From an uncultured Alphaproteobacteria bacterium (lineage in GTDB: Bacteria; Pseudomonadota; Alphaproteobacteria; Micropepsales; Micropepsaceae): a DNA stretch of 42,512 nt. The translations under genes were made by a program, and so were the position numbers. The notes below the pieces were generated by a model. That model saw nothing but the letters and a program-made list of their open reading frames with translations, had not been told where the DNA came from and made no database searches. Numbering within the stretch: position 1 is the stretch's first letter; every line of letters starts with the position of its first letter. The stretch covers positions 1-42,512 of the forward strand of contig CAIUCH010000012.1 in NCBI GenBank assembly GCA_903897605.1, in the 5' to 3' direction. Positions 6,138 through 20,324 of the stretch are shown one piece after another.

Positions 6138-7624
6138 TGGTACAGATCCTTGTAGGTTTCCCGAAGCAGCGCCTTTTGCACTTTTCCCATGGCGTTACGC
6201 GGCAAGTCTTCCACGAACAGCACGCGCTTGGGCAGCTTATAGGCTGCCAGCCGCTCCTTGAGCGCCCCGATCACGCCAGCTTCCGTCAGCGCAGCATCGG
6301 CTTTCTTCGCCACCACCGCGGTGACGCCTTCGCCGAAATCGGGATGCGCCACGCCGATTACCGCGCTTTCCACCACCCCCGGCAAGGCATCGATCTCGCC
6401 TTCCACTTCCTTGGGATAGACATTGAAGCCGCCGGAAATCACCAGGTCCTTGCCCCGTCCGACAATGGCGACATAGCCCTTCTCGTCGATCATGCCGAGA
6501 TCGCCGGTGACGAAGAAACCGTCGCCGCGAAATTCGGCCCGCGTCTTTTCCGGCTGACGCCAATAGCCCTTGAATACGTTCGGCCCGCGCACCTCGATCA
6601 TACCGATCTCGCCTTGGGTCAAGGGCTTGCCGCTTTCGGGATCGGTGATGCGGATGTCCACGCTCGGCAGCGGCAGTCCCACCGTGCCGGCGACACGCGC
6701 GCCGTCATAGGGATTGGAGGTGTTCATGTTGGTTTCGGTCATGCCATAGCGCTCGAGGATCGCGTGCCCCGTGCGCAGCTGCCAGTCGCGATGGGTCTCG
6801 CTCAGAAGCGGCGCCGAACCGGAGACGAACAGGCGGATGTGCCGGGTCGCCTCCCGCGTCAGTCGCGCATCCGCCAGAAGCCGCGTGTAAAAAGTCGGCA
6901 CGCCCATCACCACCGTCGCCCGCGGCATCAGGCGAAACATCTCGTCCATGTCGGGTTTGGGCAGGAACAGCATCTCGGCGCCCGCCATCAAGATCGTGTT
7001 GGTCGCCACGAACAATCCATGGGTGTGATAGATCGGCAAGGCGTGGAGCAGAACATCCCGGTCCGTGAAGCGCCACACCTGCATCAGGGTGCGGGCGTTC
7101 GACGCCAGATTTTCATGGCTCAGCATTGCGCCCTTGGATCGCCCGGTGGTGCCCGAGGTGTAGAGAATGGCGGCCAGATCGTCCGGTCCCCGCGCGATAT
7201 CGGCAAAACTGTCGGATTGCTTGGCCGCAAGTTTCAACAGGCTGCCGCTGTGCCCGTCGGTTCCCAACGTCGCCACCGTGACGCCCGCGACTTTGTCCTC
7301 TTGGCCCGGCGCGGCGACAAACAAGGAAGGCTCGGAATCTTCCACGAAATAGGACAGCTCGGCGCGGGTATAGGCGGTGTTGAGCGGCAACCAGACCGCG
7401 CCCGCCCGCACACAGGCGATATAGAGCGCGATGGTTTCCGGGCTTTTCTCCACCTGCGCCGCGACCCGGTCGCCCGGCTTCACGCCCAGCGCCTGGAGGG
7501 CATGCGCCAAGCGGGCCGATAGTGCGTCCAGGCCGCCATGGGTCAGCACCCGGCCATCGAAATTGGTGATGAAGGCGCGGTCCGGCGCGACGGCCGCGAA
7601 CTGATCCAGAAGATGCGAAGCCAT
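6134..7624 (-). CDS. matB: Malonyl-CoA synthetase (AMP-forming acyl-CoA synthetase)
   Basis: Activates malonate (or methylmalonate) to its CoA ester with ATP in two steps through an acyl-adenylate. The 496-residue enzyme has the ATP-binding loop Y-T-S-G-T-T-G-R-S-K-G (155-165). It also has Y-G-M-T-E-T-N-M-N-T-S-N-P-Y-D-G, a block I associate with MatB rather than other acyl-CoA ligases, then the hinge G-R-G-K-D-L-V-I-S-G-G-F-N and the C-terminal catalytic lysine in P-R-N-A-M-G-K-V-Q-K. The start is the ATG at 7624 (M-A-S-H-L-L-D-Q-F); an in-frame start 90 bp upstream would run into the divergent uvrD start. No malonate decarboxylase or carrier gene is near, so it stands alone. Another CoA ligase specificity is possible. 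Confidence 0.85.
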   Translation of the reverse strand: MASHLLDQFAAVAPDRAFITNFDGRVLTHGGLDALSARLAHALQALGVKPGDRVAAQVEKSPETIALYIACVRAGAVWLPLNTAYTRAELSYFVEDSEPSLFVAAPGQEDKVAGVTVATLGTDGHSGSLLKLAAKQSDSFADIARGPDDLAAILYTSGTTGRSKGAMLSHENLASNARTLMQVWRFTDRDVLLHALPIYHTHGLFVATNTILMAGAEMLFLPKPDMDEMFRLMPRATVVMGVPTFYTRLLADARLTREATRHIRLFVSGSAPLLSETHRDWQLRTGHAILERYGMTETNMNTSNPYDGARVAGTVGLPLPSVDIRITDPESGKPLTQGEIGMIEVRGPNVFKGYWRQPEKTRAEFRGDGFFVTGDLGMIDEKGYVAIVGRGKDLVISGGFNVYPKEVEGEIDALPGVVESAVIGVAHPDFGEGVTAVVAKKADAALTEAGVIGALKERLAAYKLPKRVLFVEDLPRNAMGKVQKALLRETYKDLYH

Positions 7625-7712
7625 GGCCGTTTTGTGCGGGTTTAAGGCCCTCCCCGGCAAGAGAACAAAAGCAGGACTTTTGCCGCCCCCGCCTGCTAGG
7701 ATGGCCGGACTC

Positions 7713-10055
7713 ATGAGCCATCATCCCTATTCCGACCCGCTGGACGCGGCCTTCGGCGACGGCGAACCGTCCGCCACACCGGCTGCACAGACGCCGCGCG
7801 ATCCGCCCTACCTCGCCGGCCTCAACAAAGAGCAACGCGAGGCGGTGGAGAGCGTGGACGGCCCCGTGCTGGTGCTGGCAGGGGCGGGAACCGGCAAGAC
7901 CCGCGTCCTGACCACCCGCCTGGCGCATATCCTGGCGACCCGGCGGGCCTGGCCGGGCCAGATCCTGGCCGTCACCTTCACCAACAAGGCCGCCCGCGAA
8001 ATGAAGGAGCGGATCGGCGCCCTGATCGGCGGGGTGGTCGAAGGCATGCAATGGCTTGGCACCTTCCATTCCATCGGCGCCAAGATGCTGCGCCGCCATG
8101 CCGAGCTGGCGGGACTGAAATCCAACTTCACCATCCTGGACGCGGACGATCAGCTTCGATTGATGAAGCAGCTGGTCGAAGCCGAAGGCATCGACGAGAA
8201 GCGCTGGCCGGTGCGCACCCTGGCTTCGATGATCGACAATTGGAAGAACCGCGGCCAGCGGCCCGACGATGTCTCCGACGGCGACGGCCAAGGCTATGCC
8301 TTCGGCAAGGGCAAGACGCTGTACCGGCAATATCAGGAACGGCTCAAAGCGCTGAACGCGGCGGATTTCGGCGACCTGCTGCTGGAGACGCTCAACATCC
8401 TTCGCACCAATCCCGACATCCTGGCCGATTACCGCGACCGCTTCCGCTATATGCTGGTGGATGAGTATCAGGACACCAATGTGGTGCAGTATCTCTGGCT
8501 GAAGCTACTGGCCAGCCAGAGCGGCAATGTCTGCGTGGTCGGCGATGACGACCAATCGATCTATGCCTGGCGCGGCGCGGAAGTGGAAAACATCCTGCGC
8601 TTCGAGCACGACTTTCCCGGCGCCAAGGTGATCCGGCTGGAGCGCAATTACCGCTCCACCTCCGTGATATTGGGCGCGGCTTCGGGCCTGATCGCCGCCA
8701 ACAAGGGCCGGCTGGGCAAGACCCTATGGACCGAGGGTGACCCCGGCGAGCAGATCCGGGTCCAGGGCGTGTGGGATGCCGAGGAGGAAGCCCGCAACGT
8801 CGCCAGCGAAGCGGAAGATTTGCATCGCCAGGGCGCGCGGTTCGGCGACATGGCGATCCTGGTGCGCGCCTCGTTCCAGATGCGCGAATTCGAAGATCGT
8901 TTTATTTCATTGGGCCTGCCCTATCGGGTGATCGGCGGTCCGCGCTTTTATGAGCGGGCGGAAATTCGCGACGCCATGGCTTATCTGCGCTTGATTGCGC
9001 AAGGCGACGACGATTTGGCGTTCGAGCGCATCGTCAACAAGCCCAAGCGTGGCATCGGCGATGCCAGTGTCGCGACCTTGCATACCTTTGCCCGTGCGCG
9101 TCAGTCACCGCTGCTGGCGGCGGCGCGCGAAATCGCCGAGACCGACGAGCTGCCGCCCAAGGCCCGCAAGGCGCTGACCGAATTGACCACCAATTTCGCC
9201 CGCTGGAGCGAGACCTCGCGGGTGCTGCCGCACACCGAACTGGCGGAGATGGTGCTGGATGAGTCCGGCTATACCGACATGCTGAAGGCCGATAAATCGG
9301 CGGAAGCACCAGGCCGGTTGGACAATCTCAAAGAATTTGTTCGCTCGATGGAAGCGTTTGAATCCCTATCCGCCTTCCTGGAACATGTCAGCCTGGTGAT
9401 GGAGATCGCGCAGGACGAATCGGGCGACCGCATCAACCTGATGACCTTGCATGCCGCCAAGGGCTTGGAATTCGACACGGTCTTTCTGCCCGGCTGGGAG
9501 GAAGGCCTGTTTCCCAGCCAGCGCACCATGGATGAAAGCGGCGTCGCGGGCCTGGAGGAGGAACGCCGCCTCGCTTATGTCGGCTTGACGCGGGCCAAGC
9601 AGCGGGCGCGCATCTCGTTCGCCGCCAACCGCCGCGTGCATGGCAGCTGGCAGAGCGCGTTGCCGTCGCGCTTCCTGAGCGAAATTCCCGAAGCCCATGT
9701 CCAGACCATTGTCGACGAAGGTTTCTATGGCGGCGCCACGGGCTTTCGCGACAATGCCGGCGGTCCGGCCTTTGCCAGCACCTATGAAAGCCCCGGCTGG
9801 AAACGGGCACAACAATATAAGGAGGCCAACCGCGCCGCCGCTCAGACCCGCACCCGCCCGCCGATGATCGAGGCGCAGGCCTATGCGGTGCAGACCAGCG
9901 ATCCCACCGCCTCGCATTACGCGCGCGGCGACCGTGTCTTTCACCAGAAATTCGGCTATGGCCGGGTGAGTTTCGTGGAAGGCAACAAATTGACGGTGGA
10001 TTTCGACAAGGCCGGTGAGAAGAAAGTCATCGACCAGTTCGTGGCCCGGGCATGA
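7713..10055 (+). CDS. uvrD: ATP-dependent DNA helicase UvrD/PcrA (superfamily 1)
   Basis: A 3'-5' helicase acting in nucleotide-excision and mismatch repair and in displacing RNA polymerase or RecA. The 780-residue protein has all SF1 motifs: Q-motif L-N-K-E-Q-R-E-A-V, Walker A G-A-G-T-G-K-T (57-63), Walker B V-D-E-Y-Q-D-T-N, motif III G-D-D-D-Q-S-I-Y-A-W-R-G-A, motif IV R-N-Y-R-S-T, motif V T-L-H-A-A-K-G-L-E-F and motif VI V-G-L-T-R-A-K-Q-R. The C-terminal V-F-H-Q-K-F-G-Y-G-R-V block is the small Tudor-like domain of PcrA/UvrD. I chose the ATG at 7713 over one at 7701, where spacing for ribosome binding is poorer. It is divergent from matB (88 bp apart). Its TGA overlaps the next gene by ATGA. 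Confidence 0.95.
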   Translation: MSHHPYSDPLDAAFGDGEPSATPAAQTPRDPPYLAGLNKEQREAVESVDGPVLVLAGAGTGKTRVLTTRLAHILATRRAWPGQILAVTFTNKAAREMKERIGALIGGVVEGMQWLGTFHSIGAKMLRRHAELAGLKSNFTILDADDQLRLMKQLVEAEGIDEKRWPVRTLASMIDNWKNRGQRPDDVSDGDGQGYAFGKGKTLYRQYQERLKALNAADFGDLLLETLNILRTNPDILADYRDRFRYMLVDEYQDTNVVQYLWLKLLASQSGNVCVVGDDDQSIYAWRGAEVENILRFEHDFPGAKVIRLERNYRSTSVILGAASGLIAANKGRLGKTLWTEGDPGEQIRVQGVWDAEEEARNVASEAEDLHRQGARFGDMAILVRASFQMREFEDRFISLGLPYRVIGGPRFYERAEIRDAMAYLRLIAQGDDDLAFERIVNKPKRGIGDASVATLHTFARARQSPLLAAAREIAETDELPPKARKALTELTTNFARWSETSRVLPHTELAEMVLDESGYTDMLKADKSAEAPGRLDNLKEFVRSMEAFESLSAFLEHVSLVMEIAQDESGDRINLMTLHAAKGLEFDTVFLPGWEEGLFPSQRTMDESGVAGLEEERRLAYVGLTRAKQRARISFAANRRVHGSWQSALPSRFLSEIPEAHVQTIVDEGFYGGATGFRDNAGGPAFASTYESPGWKRAQQYKEANRAAAQTRTRPPMIEAQAYAVQTSDPTASHYARGDRVFHQKFGYGRVSFVEGNKLTVDFDKAGEKKVIDQFVARA

Positions 10056-10897
10056 AGAAGAAAACTATATCTAGAAACCCCTATCACACCGAAACCAACG
10101 AACTGATCCTTAGGCCCTCTGCTCTCGTTTTGATGGACATCCTCGGATATCAAGACATGACAATGGCCGCAGGTAGAGCCGGCCAACAACAGCAATTCTT
10201 GAAAAGCCTTTACGGAGCCCTTGTCGACGGCCGAAGATGGTTCGAAGATCCGTCCGACGAGATAAAATCACTACGAGAGAAAGATTTTTTCGCGCTTAAA
10301 GCATTCACTGACAATATTGCTATCGGATTTCCCATCAGCGGAGATGGCGAGATAGAGGTTGGCCATGCCATCGAAAAGGTAGCAGAATTTCAATTTAATA
10401 TGGCCATAAATGGATTTTTTGTCAGAGGGGCGATAGCGGTCGGGGACGCTTATGTCGACGACATTGCAGTAGTTGGAGGGGCGCTAATAGAAGCGTACGA
10501 AGGGGAAGCTCAGGCGGCGCGCGACCCTCGCGTGATTTTGACTGCGTCCGCTGTTGAAATGGTAAAGCGCCATCTAGGTTATTATGGAAATCAACCACAC
10601 GCTCCGCAAGCTCGAGATTTATTGCAAGATTCTGACGGCCAATGGTTTGTGAACTATCTGGAAGAAATTCTAATCGCAGAGCACGAACAGGGTCCATTTT
10701 ACAGAGAATTTCTCCAGCATAAGGCTGCGGTCGAGACGAAGTTAGATCAGTATAAAGATCGCCCGACGATATTTGCCAAATATGCTTGGGTAGCAGGTTA
10801 CCATAATTTCTTCTGTGATCTCCATAGCGAGCATTTTGGTGATGAGCACAGAATTGCTACCGAATTATTCCGCGCCAAGCCGAAACTGATTGTATGA
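10052..10897 (+). CDS. Unknown protein with class III nucleotide-cyclase-like motifs, AT-rich
   Basis: A 281-residue protein I cannot name. Its first 165 residues follow the strand-loop order of a class III adenylate/guanylate cyclase. L-M-D-I-L-G-Y supplies a metal-type Asp29, and K-A-F-T-D-N (Lys83...Asp87) matches the cyclase K-x-x-x-D with the second metal Asp. R-G-A-I-A-V-G (125-131) and G-G-A-L-I-E-A-Y-E-G-E (142-152) sit where cyclases have their G-x-x-x-G strand and V-N-x-A-x-R helix, followed by D-P-R-V-I-L. By this alignment the transition-state Asn and Arg are replaced by Ile146 and Glu150. I recall an uncharacterised family with these motifs; no function is assigned. No membrane segment or extra domain is visible. 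It is clearly more AT-rich than its neighbours (10261-10320 is 35% GC by hand count) and uses ATA, AGA and CTA codons. It starts and ends in ATGA overlaps with uvrD and prmA. Confidence 0.8.
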   Translation: MKKKTISRNPYHTETNELILRPSALVLMDILGYQDMTMAAGRAGQQQQFLKSLYGALVDGRRWFEDPSDEIKSLREKDFFALKAFTDNIAIGFPISGDGEIEVGHAIEKVAEFQFNMAINGFFVRGAIAVGDAYVDDIAVVGGALIEAYEGEAQAARDPRVILTASAVEMVKRHLGYYGNQPHAPQARDLLQDSDGQWFVNYLEEILIAEHEQGPFYREFLQHKAAVETKLDQYKDRPTIFAKYAWVAGYHNFFCDLHSEHFGDEHRIATELFRAKPKLIV

Positions 10898-11748
10898 TCA
10901 ATCCACCCTTCTGGAAAGCGTCGGTCGCGTTGACCAAGGCCGAGGCCCCGGACATGGCCTCGCTGCTGGAACTGGCGTCAGAGCCGCAGGCCGTTCTTAT
11001 CGTCGAAGAACCGTTCGGCGCCAATGCCATGGTAGAAGCTCTGTACACGGATGAACCCGATGCCGCGACCCTGACCCGCATCGCCGGCCGCGTCATCACT
11101 GTCGAGCCCCTGCCCGACCAGGACTGGATTCGCCTCAGCCAGGAAGGCTTGCCGCCGGTGCGCGCCGGGCGCTTCTTCGTCTATGGCGCCCATGACGCCG
11201 GCCGGGTGCCGCATGGCGTCATTCCGATGCGGATCGAAGCCGGGCTGGCGTTCGGCACTGGCCATCACGAGACCACGGCGCTGTGTCTGGCGGTGCTTTC
11301 CGGTCTGGCGCGACGCCGCGCCTACCGGAATGTTCTGGATCTGGGCTGCGGCACTGGCCTGCTCGCCATCGGCGCGGCCAAATTGTGGAAGAAGCCGGTG
11401 CTGGCGTCGGACATCGATCCGGTCGCCATCGAGGTCACTGACGAAAACGCCGTGAGCAATGGCGTGGGTCCGCTGGTGCGCGGCGTGGTTGCGGACGGGC
11501 TGATCAATCCGGTGTTGGCGGCGTCCGCGCCCTATGACCTGATCATCGCCAACATCCTGGCGGGACCGCTCACCCGCCTGGCGCCGCAGATCGTGGAGGC
11601 GCTGGAACCCGGCGCGACCCTGGTGCTGTCCGGTCTGCTGCACAACCAGGAAGCCATGGTGTTGAGTTTTTACCATCACCTGCGGTTCCTGGGTCGCCAC
11701 CGCGACGGCCCTTGGAGCGCGCTGGTCTTGGAGAAGCCGGGGCGCTAA
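10894..11748 (+). CDS. prmA: Ribosomal protein L11 methyltransferase
   Basis: Trimethylates ribosomal protein L11 using S-adenosylmethionine. The 284-residue enzyme has an N-terminal L11-recognition domain of about 90 residues. A Rossmann methyltransferase domain follows with A-F-G-T-G-H-H-E-T-T (119-128), the SAM loop D-L-G-C-G-T-G (149-155), the acidic strand end A-S-D-I-D-P-V-A and the PrmA-specific I-I-A-N-I-L-A-G-P-L in place of an NPPY motif. The ATG at 10894 overlaps the stop of the cyclase-like gene by four bases. The aminopeptidase gene follows 9 bp later. In many alphaproteobacteria I would expect uvrD and prmA to be close without the intervening gene. Confidence 0.95.
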   Translation: MINPPFWKASVALTKAEAPDMASLLELASEPQAVLIVEEPFGANAMVEALYTDEPDAATLTRIAGRVITVEPLPDQDWIRLSQEGLPPVRAGRFFVYGAHDAGRVPHGVIPMRIEAGLAFGTGHHETTALCLAVLSGLARRRAYRNVLDLGCGTGLLAIGAAKLWKKPVLASDIDPVAIEVTDENAVSNGVGPLVRGVVADGLINPVLAASAPYDLIIANILAGPLTRLAPQIVEALEPGATLVLSGLLHNQEAMVLSFYHHLRFLGRHRDGPWSALVLEKPGR

Positions 11749-11757
11749 CGTTGGCTG

Positions 11758-17419
<5,662 letters not shown>

Positions 17420-17432
17420 CGAGATGCGACTC

Positions 17433-18305
17433 TCAGAGTATCCGGTGGAAAGCTTGGCTGATCCAGGAGCCTTTGTCTTCCTTCGGGCGCAAATTGCGGC
17501 CTTTCAGGATTGTATAGGCATCCGTGTACCACTGGCTGCCGGGATAGTTGGCGCCCAGAACGGCGGCGGCAGTCTGGGCCTCGCTATCCAGGCCCAGGGC
17601 GTAATAGGCCTCTGTCAATCGCTCCAGCGCCTCGGCGATCTGGGGCGTGGTCTGATATTGCTGTATCACCACCCGGAAACGGTTGATGCCGCCGATATAA
17701 TCGCCTCGCGTCAGATAATAGCGGCCGACCGCCATCTCCTTGCCGGCGAGATGATCCTGGGTGAGATCGATCTTGAGCGTGGCGTCACGGGCATATTCGG
17801 TATCCGGGAAACGCTGCACCACATCCTGCAACGCCACCAGCGCACCTTGCGTGTTCCCCTGATCGCGATTGACGTCCACGATCTGTTCGTAGAGCGCAAT
17901 TGCCTTCAGATAGAAGGCATAGGCGACTTCATGGCTGCCGGGATGCAGCGAAATATATTGATCGGCGGTCGAAACCGCATCGCCATATTTGTTGGCCTGG
18001 TAGGAGCAGAAAGCGCTCATCAGCATGGCGCGCCGCGCCCAGACCGAATAGGGATGCTGCCGGTCCACCTCATTGAACTGCTTGGAGGCCTCTTCCCAGC
18101 TGCCTTTGCTGATCTGCGCCCAGGCGTCGCCATAGATCTGTTCGACCGGCCGTTCCTGATATTGGGCCGCGTCCTTGTTGAGGTCATTGCTGGCGTCATC
18201 CTTGTCCAGGCCCAGAAGGCTGCAGCCGCCTAAGGCAGCTCCCAGCGCCAGCACCAGAAGGGCGGCGCGGAAAGCCGGGACGGGAAGGCGGCCAGGAATC
18301 AACAT
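17433..18305 (-). CDS. bamD: Outer-membrane protein assembly lipoprotein BamD
   Basis: Essential lipoprotein of the BAM complex, which folds beta-barrel proteins into the outer membrane. The 290-residue precursor has a basic start, a hydrophobic stretch (12-24) and a lipobox ending L-G-G-C with Cys28 as the lipidated residue. The mature part is a set of TPR-like helical repeats: Y-G-D-A-W-A-Q-I, then F-N-E-V-D-R-Q-H-P-Y-S-V-W-A, typical of BamD/ComL, then P-G-S-H-E-V-A-Y-A-F-Y and F-P-D-T-E-Y-A-R-D-A. The alphaproteobacterial position between lpxC and recN supports the call. A promoter may lie in the 102-bp gap behind lpxC; I could not pick boxes with confidence. Confidence 0.96.
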   Translation of the reverse strand: MLIPGRLPVPAFRAALLVLALGAALGGCSLLGLDKDDASNDLNKDAAQYQERPVEQIYGDAWAQISKGSWEEASKQFNEVDRQHPYSVWARRAMLMSAFCSYQANKYGDAVSTADQYISLHPGSHEVAYAFYLKAIALYEQIVDVNRDQGNTQGALVALQDVVQRFPDTEYARDATLKIDLTQDHLAGKEMAVGRYYLTRGDYIGGINRFRVVIQQYQTTPQIAEALERLTEAYYALGLDSEAQTAAAVLGANYPGSQWYTDAYTILKGRNLRPKEDKGSWISQAFHRIL

Positions 18306-18407
18306 TGGACGTCAAACCTCGAGAATTTTCTTGCCCGGACAATAGCTTATGGCTGACGACGGCGACAGTCCGGAGCTGGGACTTCTTATAGCACATGGCC
18401 CCCGGCT

Positions 18408-19259
18408 TCAGGGAAGCATGACCAATTCGTAATTGCCGGGATCCGAAAACAGGGCCCGCAGCAGCCGGTTGTTGAGGCCATGGCCGGATTTGACGCCCTG
18501 AAAACGGGCGATCAGCGGCGCCCCGGCCAGCGCCATGTCGCCGATCGCGTCCAGAATTTTGTGGCGGACAAATTCGTCGGCAAAGCGCTGGCGTTGCTTG
18601 TTGATGACGCCGGTCTCATCCAGCGCCAGGGTGTTTTCCAATGACGCCCCCTTGGCCAAATTCATGGCATTGAGCGCATCAAGGTCCTTGAGAAAGCCGA
18701 AGGTGCGCGCGGGCGCAATCAGGTTCCGGAAATTCTCGGGCGAATAGTCAAAATGGAAATTCTGACGCCCGATCGCCGGCGTGTCGTATTCGAGCAGGAA
18801 ATCATAGGACAGGTTTTGGGCGGGATGGAGCGCGGCCTGCGCGTCTCCTTCCGACACAAGCACCTCGCGCAAAATCCTGATGGCTTTGCGCGGCAGCGTC
18901 TGCGCCTTCAGTCCGGCCTTTTCAATCGACACGAGATAGGACAGCGCGTCGCCGTCCAAAATGGGCGGCTCGGGACCGTCCAGACTCACGGTCAGATCGT
19001 CCAGCCCGGCGCCCGCCACCGCCGCCATCAGGTGCTCAATGACGCCGACCGTGATTCCATCTTTTTCGATCACCGTTCCCAACCTGGTTTGGCTCACCAG
19101 ATCGTAGCGGGCGGGAATCTCGGCATTCTTGTCGCTGCGGCGGAAGATGACGCCCTGCCCGGCCGGCGCCGGCGAAAGCGTCATGGTGACGGGCACGCCG
19201 GCATGCAGGGCGGTGCCGGAAATGGTGACGGCGCGGGCCAGCGTGTTTCGAAATGACAT
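18408..19259 (-). CDS. lpxC: UDP-3-O-acyl-N-acetylglucosamine deacetylase
   Basis: Zinc enzyme of the committed step of lipid A synthesis; it removes the acetyl group from UDP-3-O-acyl-GlcNAc in the cytoplasm. At 283 residues it is short but complete. The zinc ligands are His76 (V-I-E-H-L-M-A-A), His233 and Asp237 (H-K-I-L-D-A-I-G-D). The general acid-base His260 is in S-G-H-G-L-N-N, with the 27-residue spacing to His233 seen in E. coli (238/265). The protein ends at L-V-M-L-P. In many alphaproteobacteria lpxC follows ftsZ directly; here three genes intervene. It is divergent from the secreted protease gene, with 90 bp between the starts. Confidence 0.97.
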   Translation of the reverse strand: MSFRNTLARAVTISGTALHAGVPVTMTLSPAPAGQGVIFRRSDKNAEIPARYDLVSQTRLGTVIEKDGITVGVIEHLMAAVAGAGLDDLTVSLDGPEPPILDGDALSYLVSIEKAGLKAQTLPRKAIRILREVLVSEGDAQAALHPAQNLSYDFLLEYDTPAIGRQNFHFDYSPENFRNLIAPARTFGFLKDLDALNAMNLAKGASLENTLALDETGVINKQRQRFADEFVRHKILDAIGDMALAGAPLIARFQGVKSGHGLNNRLLRALFSDPGNYELVMLP

Positions 19260-19349
19260 GATCGCCTTATAGCAAACCTACGGCTGATTTCGATTGCCGG
19301 GCCCAAGATTGGAGCGTTTAGTGGGATCGCCCGGAAATAGGCAATAACA

Positions 19350-20312
19350 ATGGGGCGTTACGGCAACAAAGCGATTTTTCTGACGCTGGCTGTTCTGCTG
19401 GCGGCGACGGTGGTGCGAGCCGATACCCTGGTCGACCTGCCCTATCGCATCGGCGGGGATGGCCGCGTCAGCACGGACGTGTTCGTGGACGGCCAAGGAC
19501 CGTTCAGCTTTATCCTGGATACCGCTTCCAGCCGCACCATGCTGTTCGAACATCTGCGCCAGACACTGGGCTTGGCGCCCTCCGAAGCCGGCATGCTCAA
19601 GGTTTATGCGATGAACAATATTGGCACCGCCGTGCCGGTGAAGCCGCGCGAATTGCGCCTGGCCGACCAGGATATCAGAGACTTGACCCTGGGCGTGCTG
19701 CCGGACGATGTCCATCCGCCGGAAGGCGAGAAAGGCGCCGACGGTATTCTGGGCATGGATGCCCTGTCCCACTATTTCCTGGTCATGGACCATGACGCGT
19801 TGCGGGTCAGGCTGATGGATCCGGCAACACTGGGAACGGATGTCTATCGCGGTTGGCCCTCGGCGGAACTGACACCGTATCGGGCCAAGGACATGGACGT
19901 AACGTTATGGTGGCTGCGCGCCAAATTCGGCAACCAGACCGTTACCGCGCTGATGGACTTGGGATCTGGCATCACCATGTTGAATTGGATCGCAGCCGAG
20001 AAGCTCGGCATCCATCGCAGCAGCTTCGACAAACTGCCCGTGCCGCAAGATCTACGCGATGCGCTGGGAACCCTGGAGCCGGTAGTGACGGTAAAGGGGC
20101 TGACCATCACCATGGCGGAGCGGACCTTTCCCGCGCAGACCGTGATCGTGGCGAACGCGGCGGTGTTCCGCTATTTCGGGCTGGACAACAAGGCCGCCGC
20201 GATCATCGGCCCCGCCATGTTGCGCTACAATTCGCTGGCGATCGATTTCAACAAGCGGCGCCTCTATATCGGGCCGACCAGCAAGGCGGCGCTGGCGGAC
20301 GCGCCCTCTTGA
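19350..20312 (+). CDS. Secreted retropepsin-like aspartic protease (two-domain)
   Basis: A 320-residue protein with a signal peptide (basic start, hydrophobic 8-20, probable cleavage after V-V-R-A, about residue 24), so periplasmic or secreted. It holds two retropepsin-like halves. The first has the catalytic-type triplet in F-I-L-D-T-A-S-S (Asp57) and the matching A-D-G-I-L-G-M-D; the second has A-L-M-D-L-G-S-G (Asp203) and A-A-I-I-G-P-A-M-L. Such single-chain proteins could form the active site inside one molecule, as in pepsin. The second motif is D-L-G instead of D-T-G, so activity is likely but not certain. Substrate unknown. It is the only plus-strand gene in the ftsZ-lpxC interval and is convergent with the amidase, 12 bp apart. 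Confidence 0.75.
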   Translation: MGRYGNKAIFLTLAVLLAATVVRADTLVDLPYRIGGDGRVSTDVFVDGQGPFSFILDTASSRTMLFEHLRQTLGLAPSEAGMLKVYAMNNIGTAVPVKPRELRLADQDIRDLTLGVLPDDVHPPEGEKGADGILGMDALSHYFLVMDHDALRVRLMDPATLGTDVYRGWPSAELTPYRAKDMDVTLWWLRAKFGNQTVTALMDLGSGITMLNWIAAEKLGIHRSSFDKLPVPQDLRDALGTLEPVVTVKGLTITMAERTFPAQTVIVANAAVFRYFGLDNKAAAIIGPAMLRYNSLAIDFNKRRLYIGPTSKAALADAPS

Positions 20313-20324
20313 GACAATGACGGC

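Noticed and set aside
6134-7624. matB as a sign of a polyketide or malonate-utilisation cluster
   Set aside because: No ketosynthase, acyltransferase, malonate decarboxylase or malonate transporter gene is nearby.
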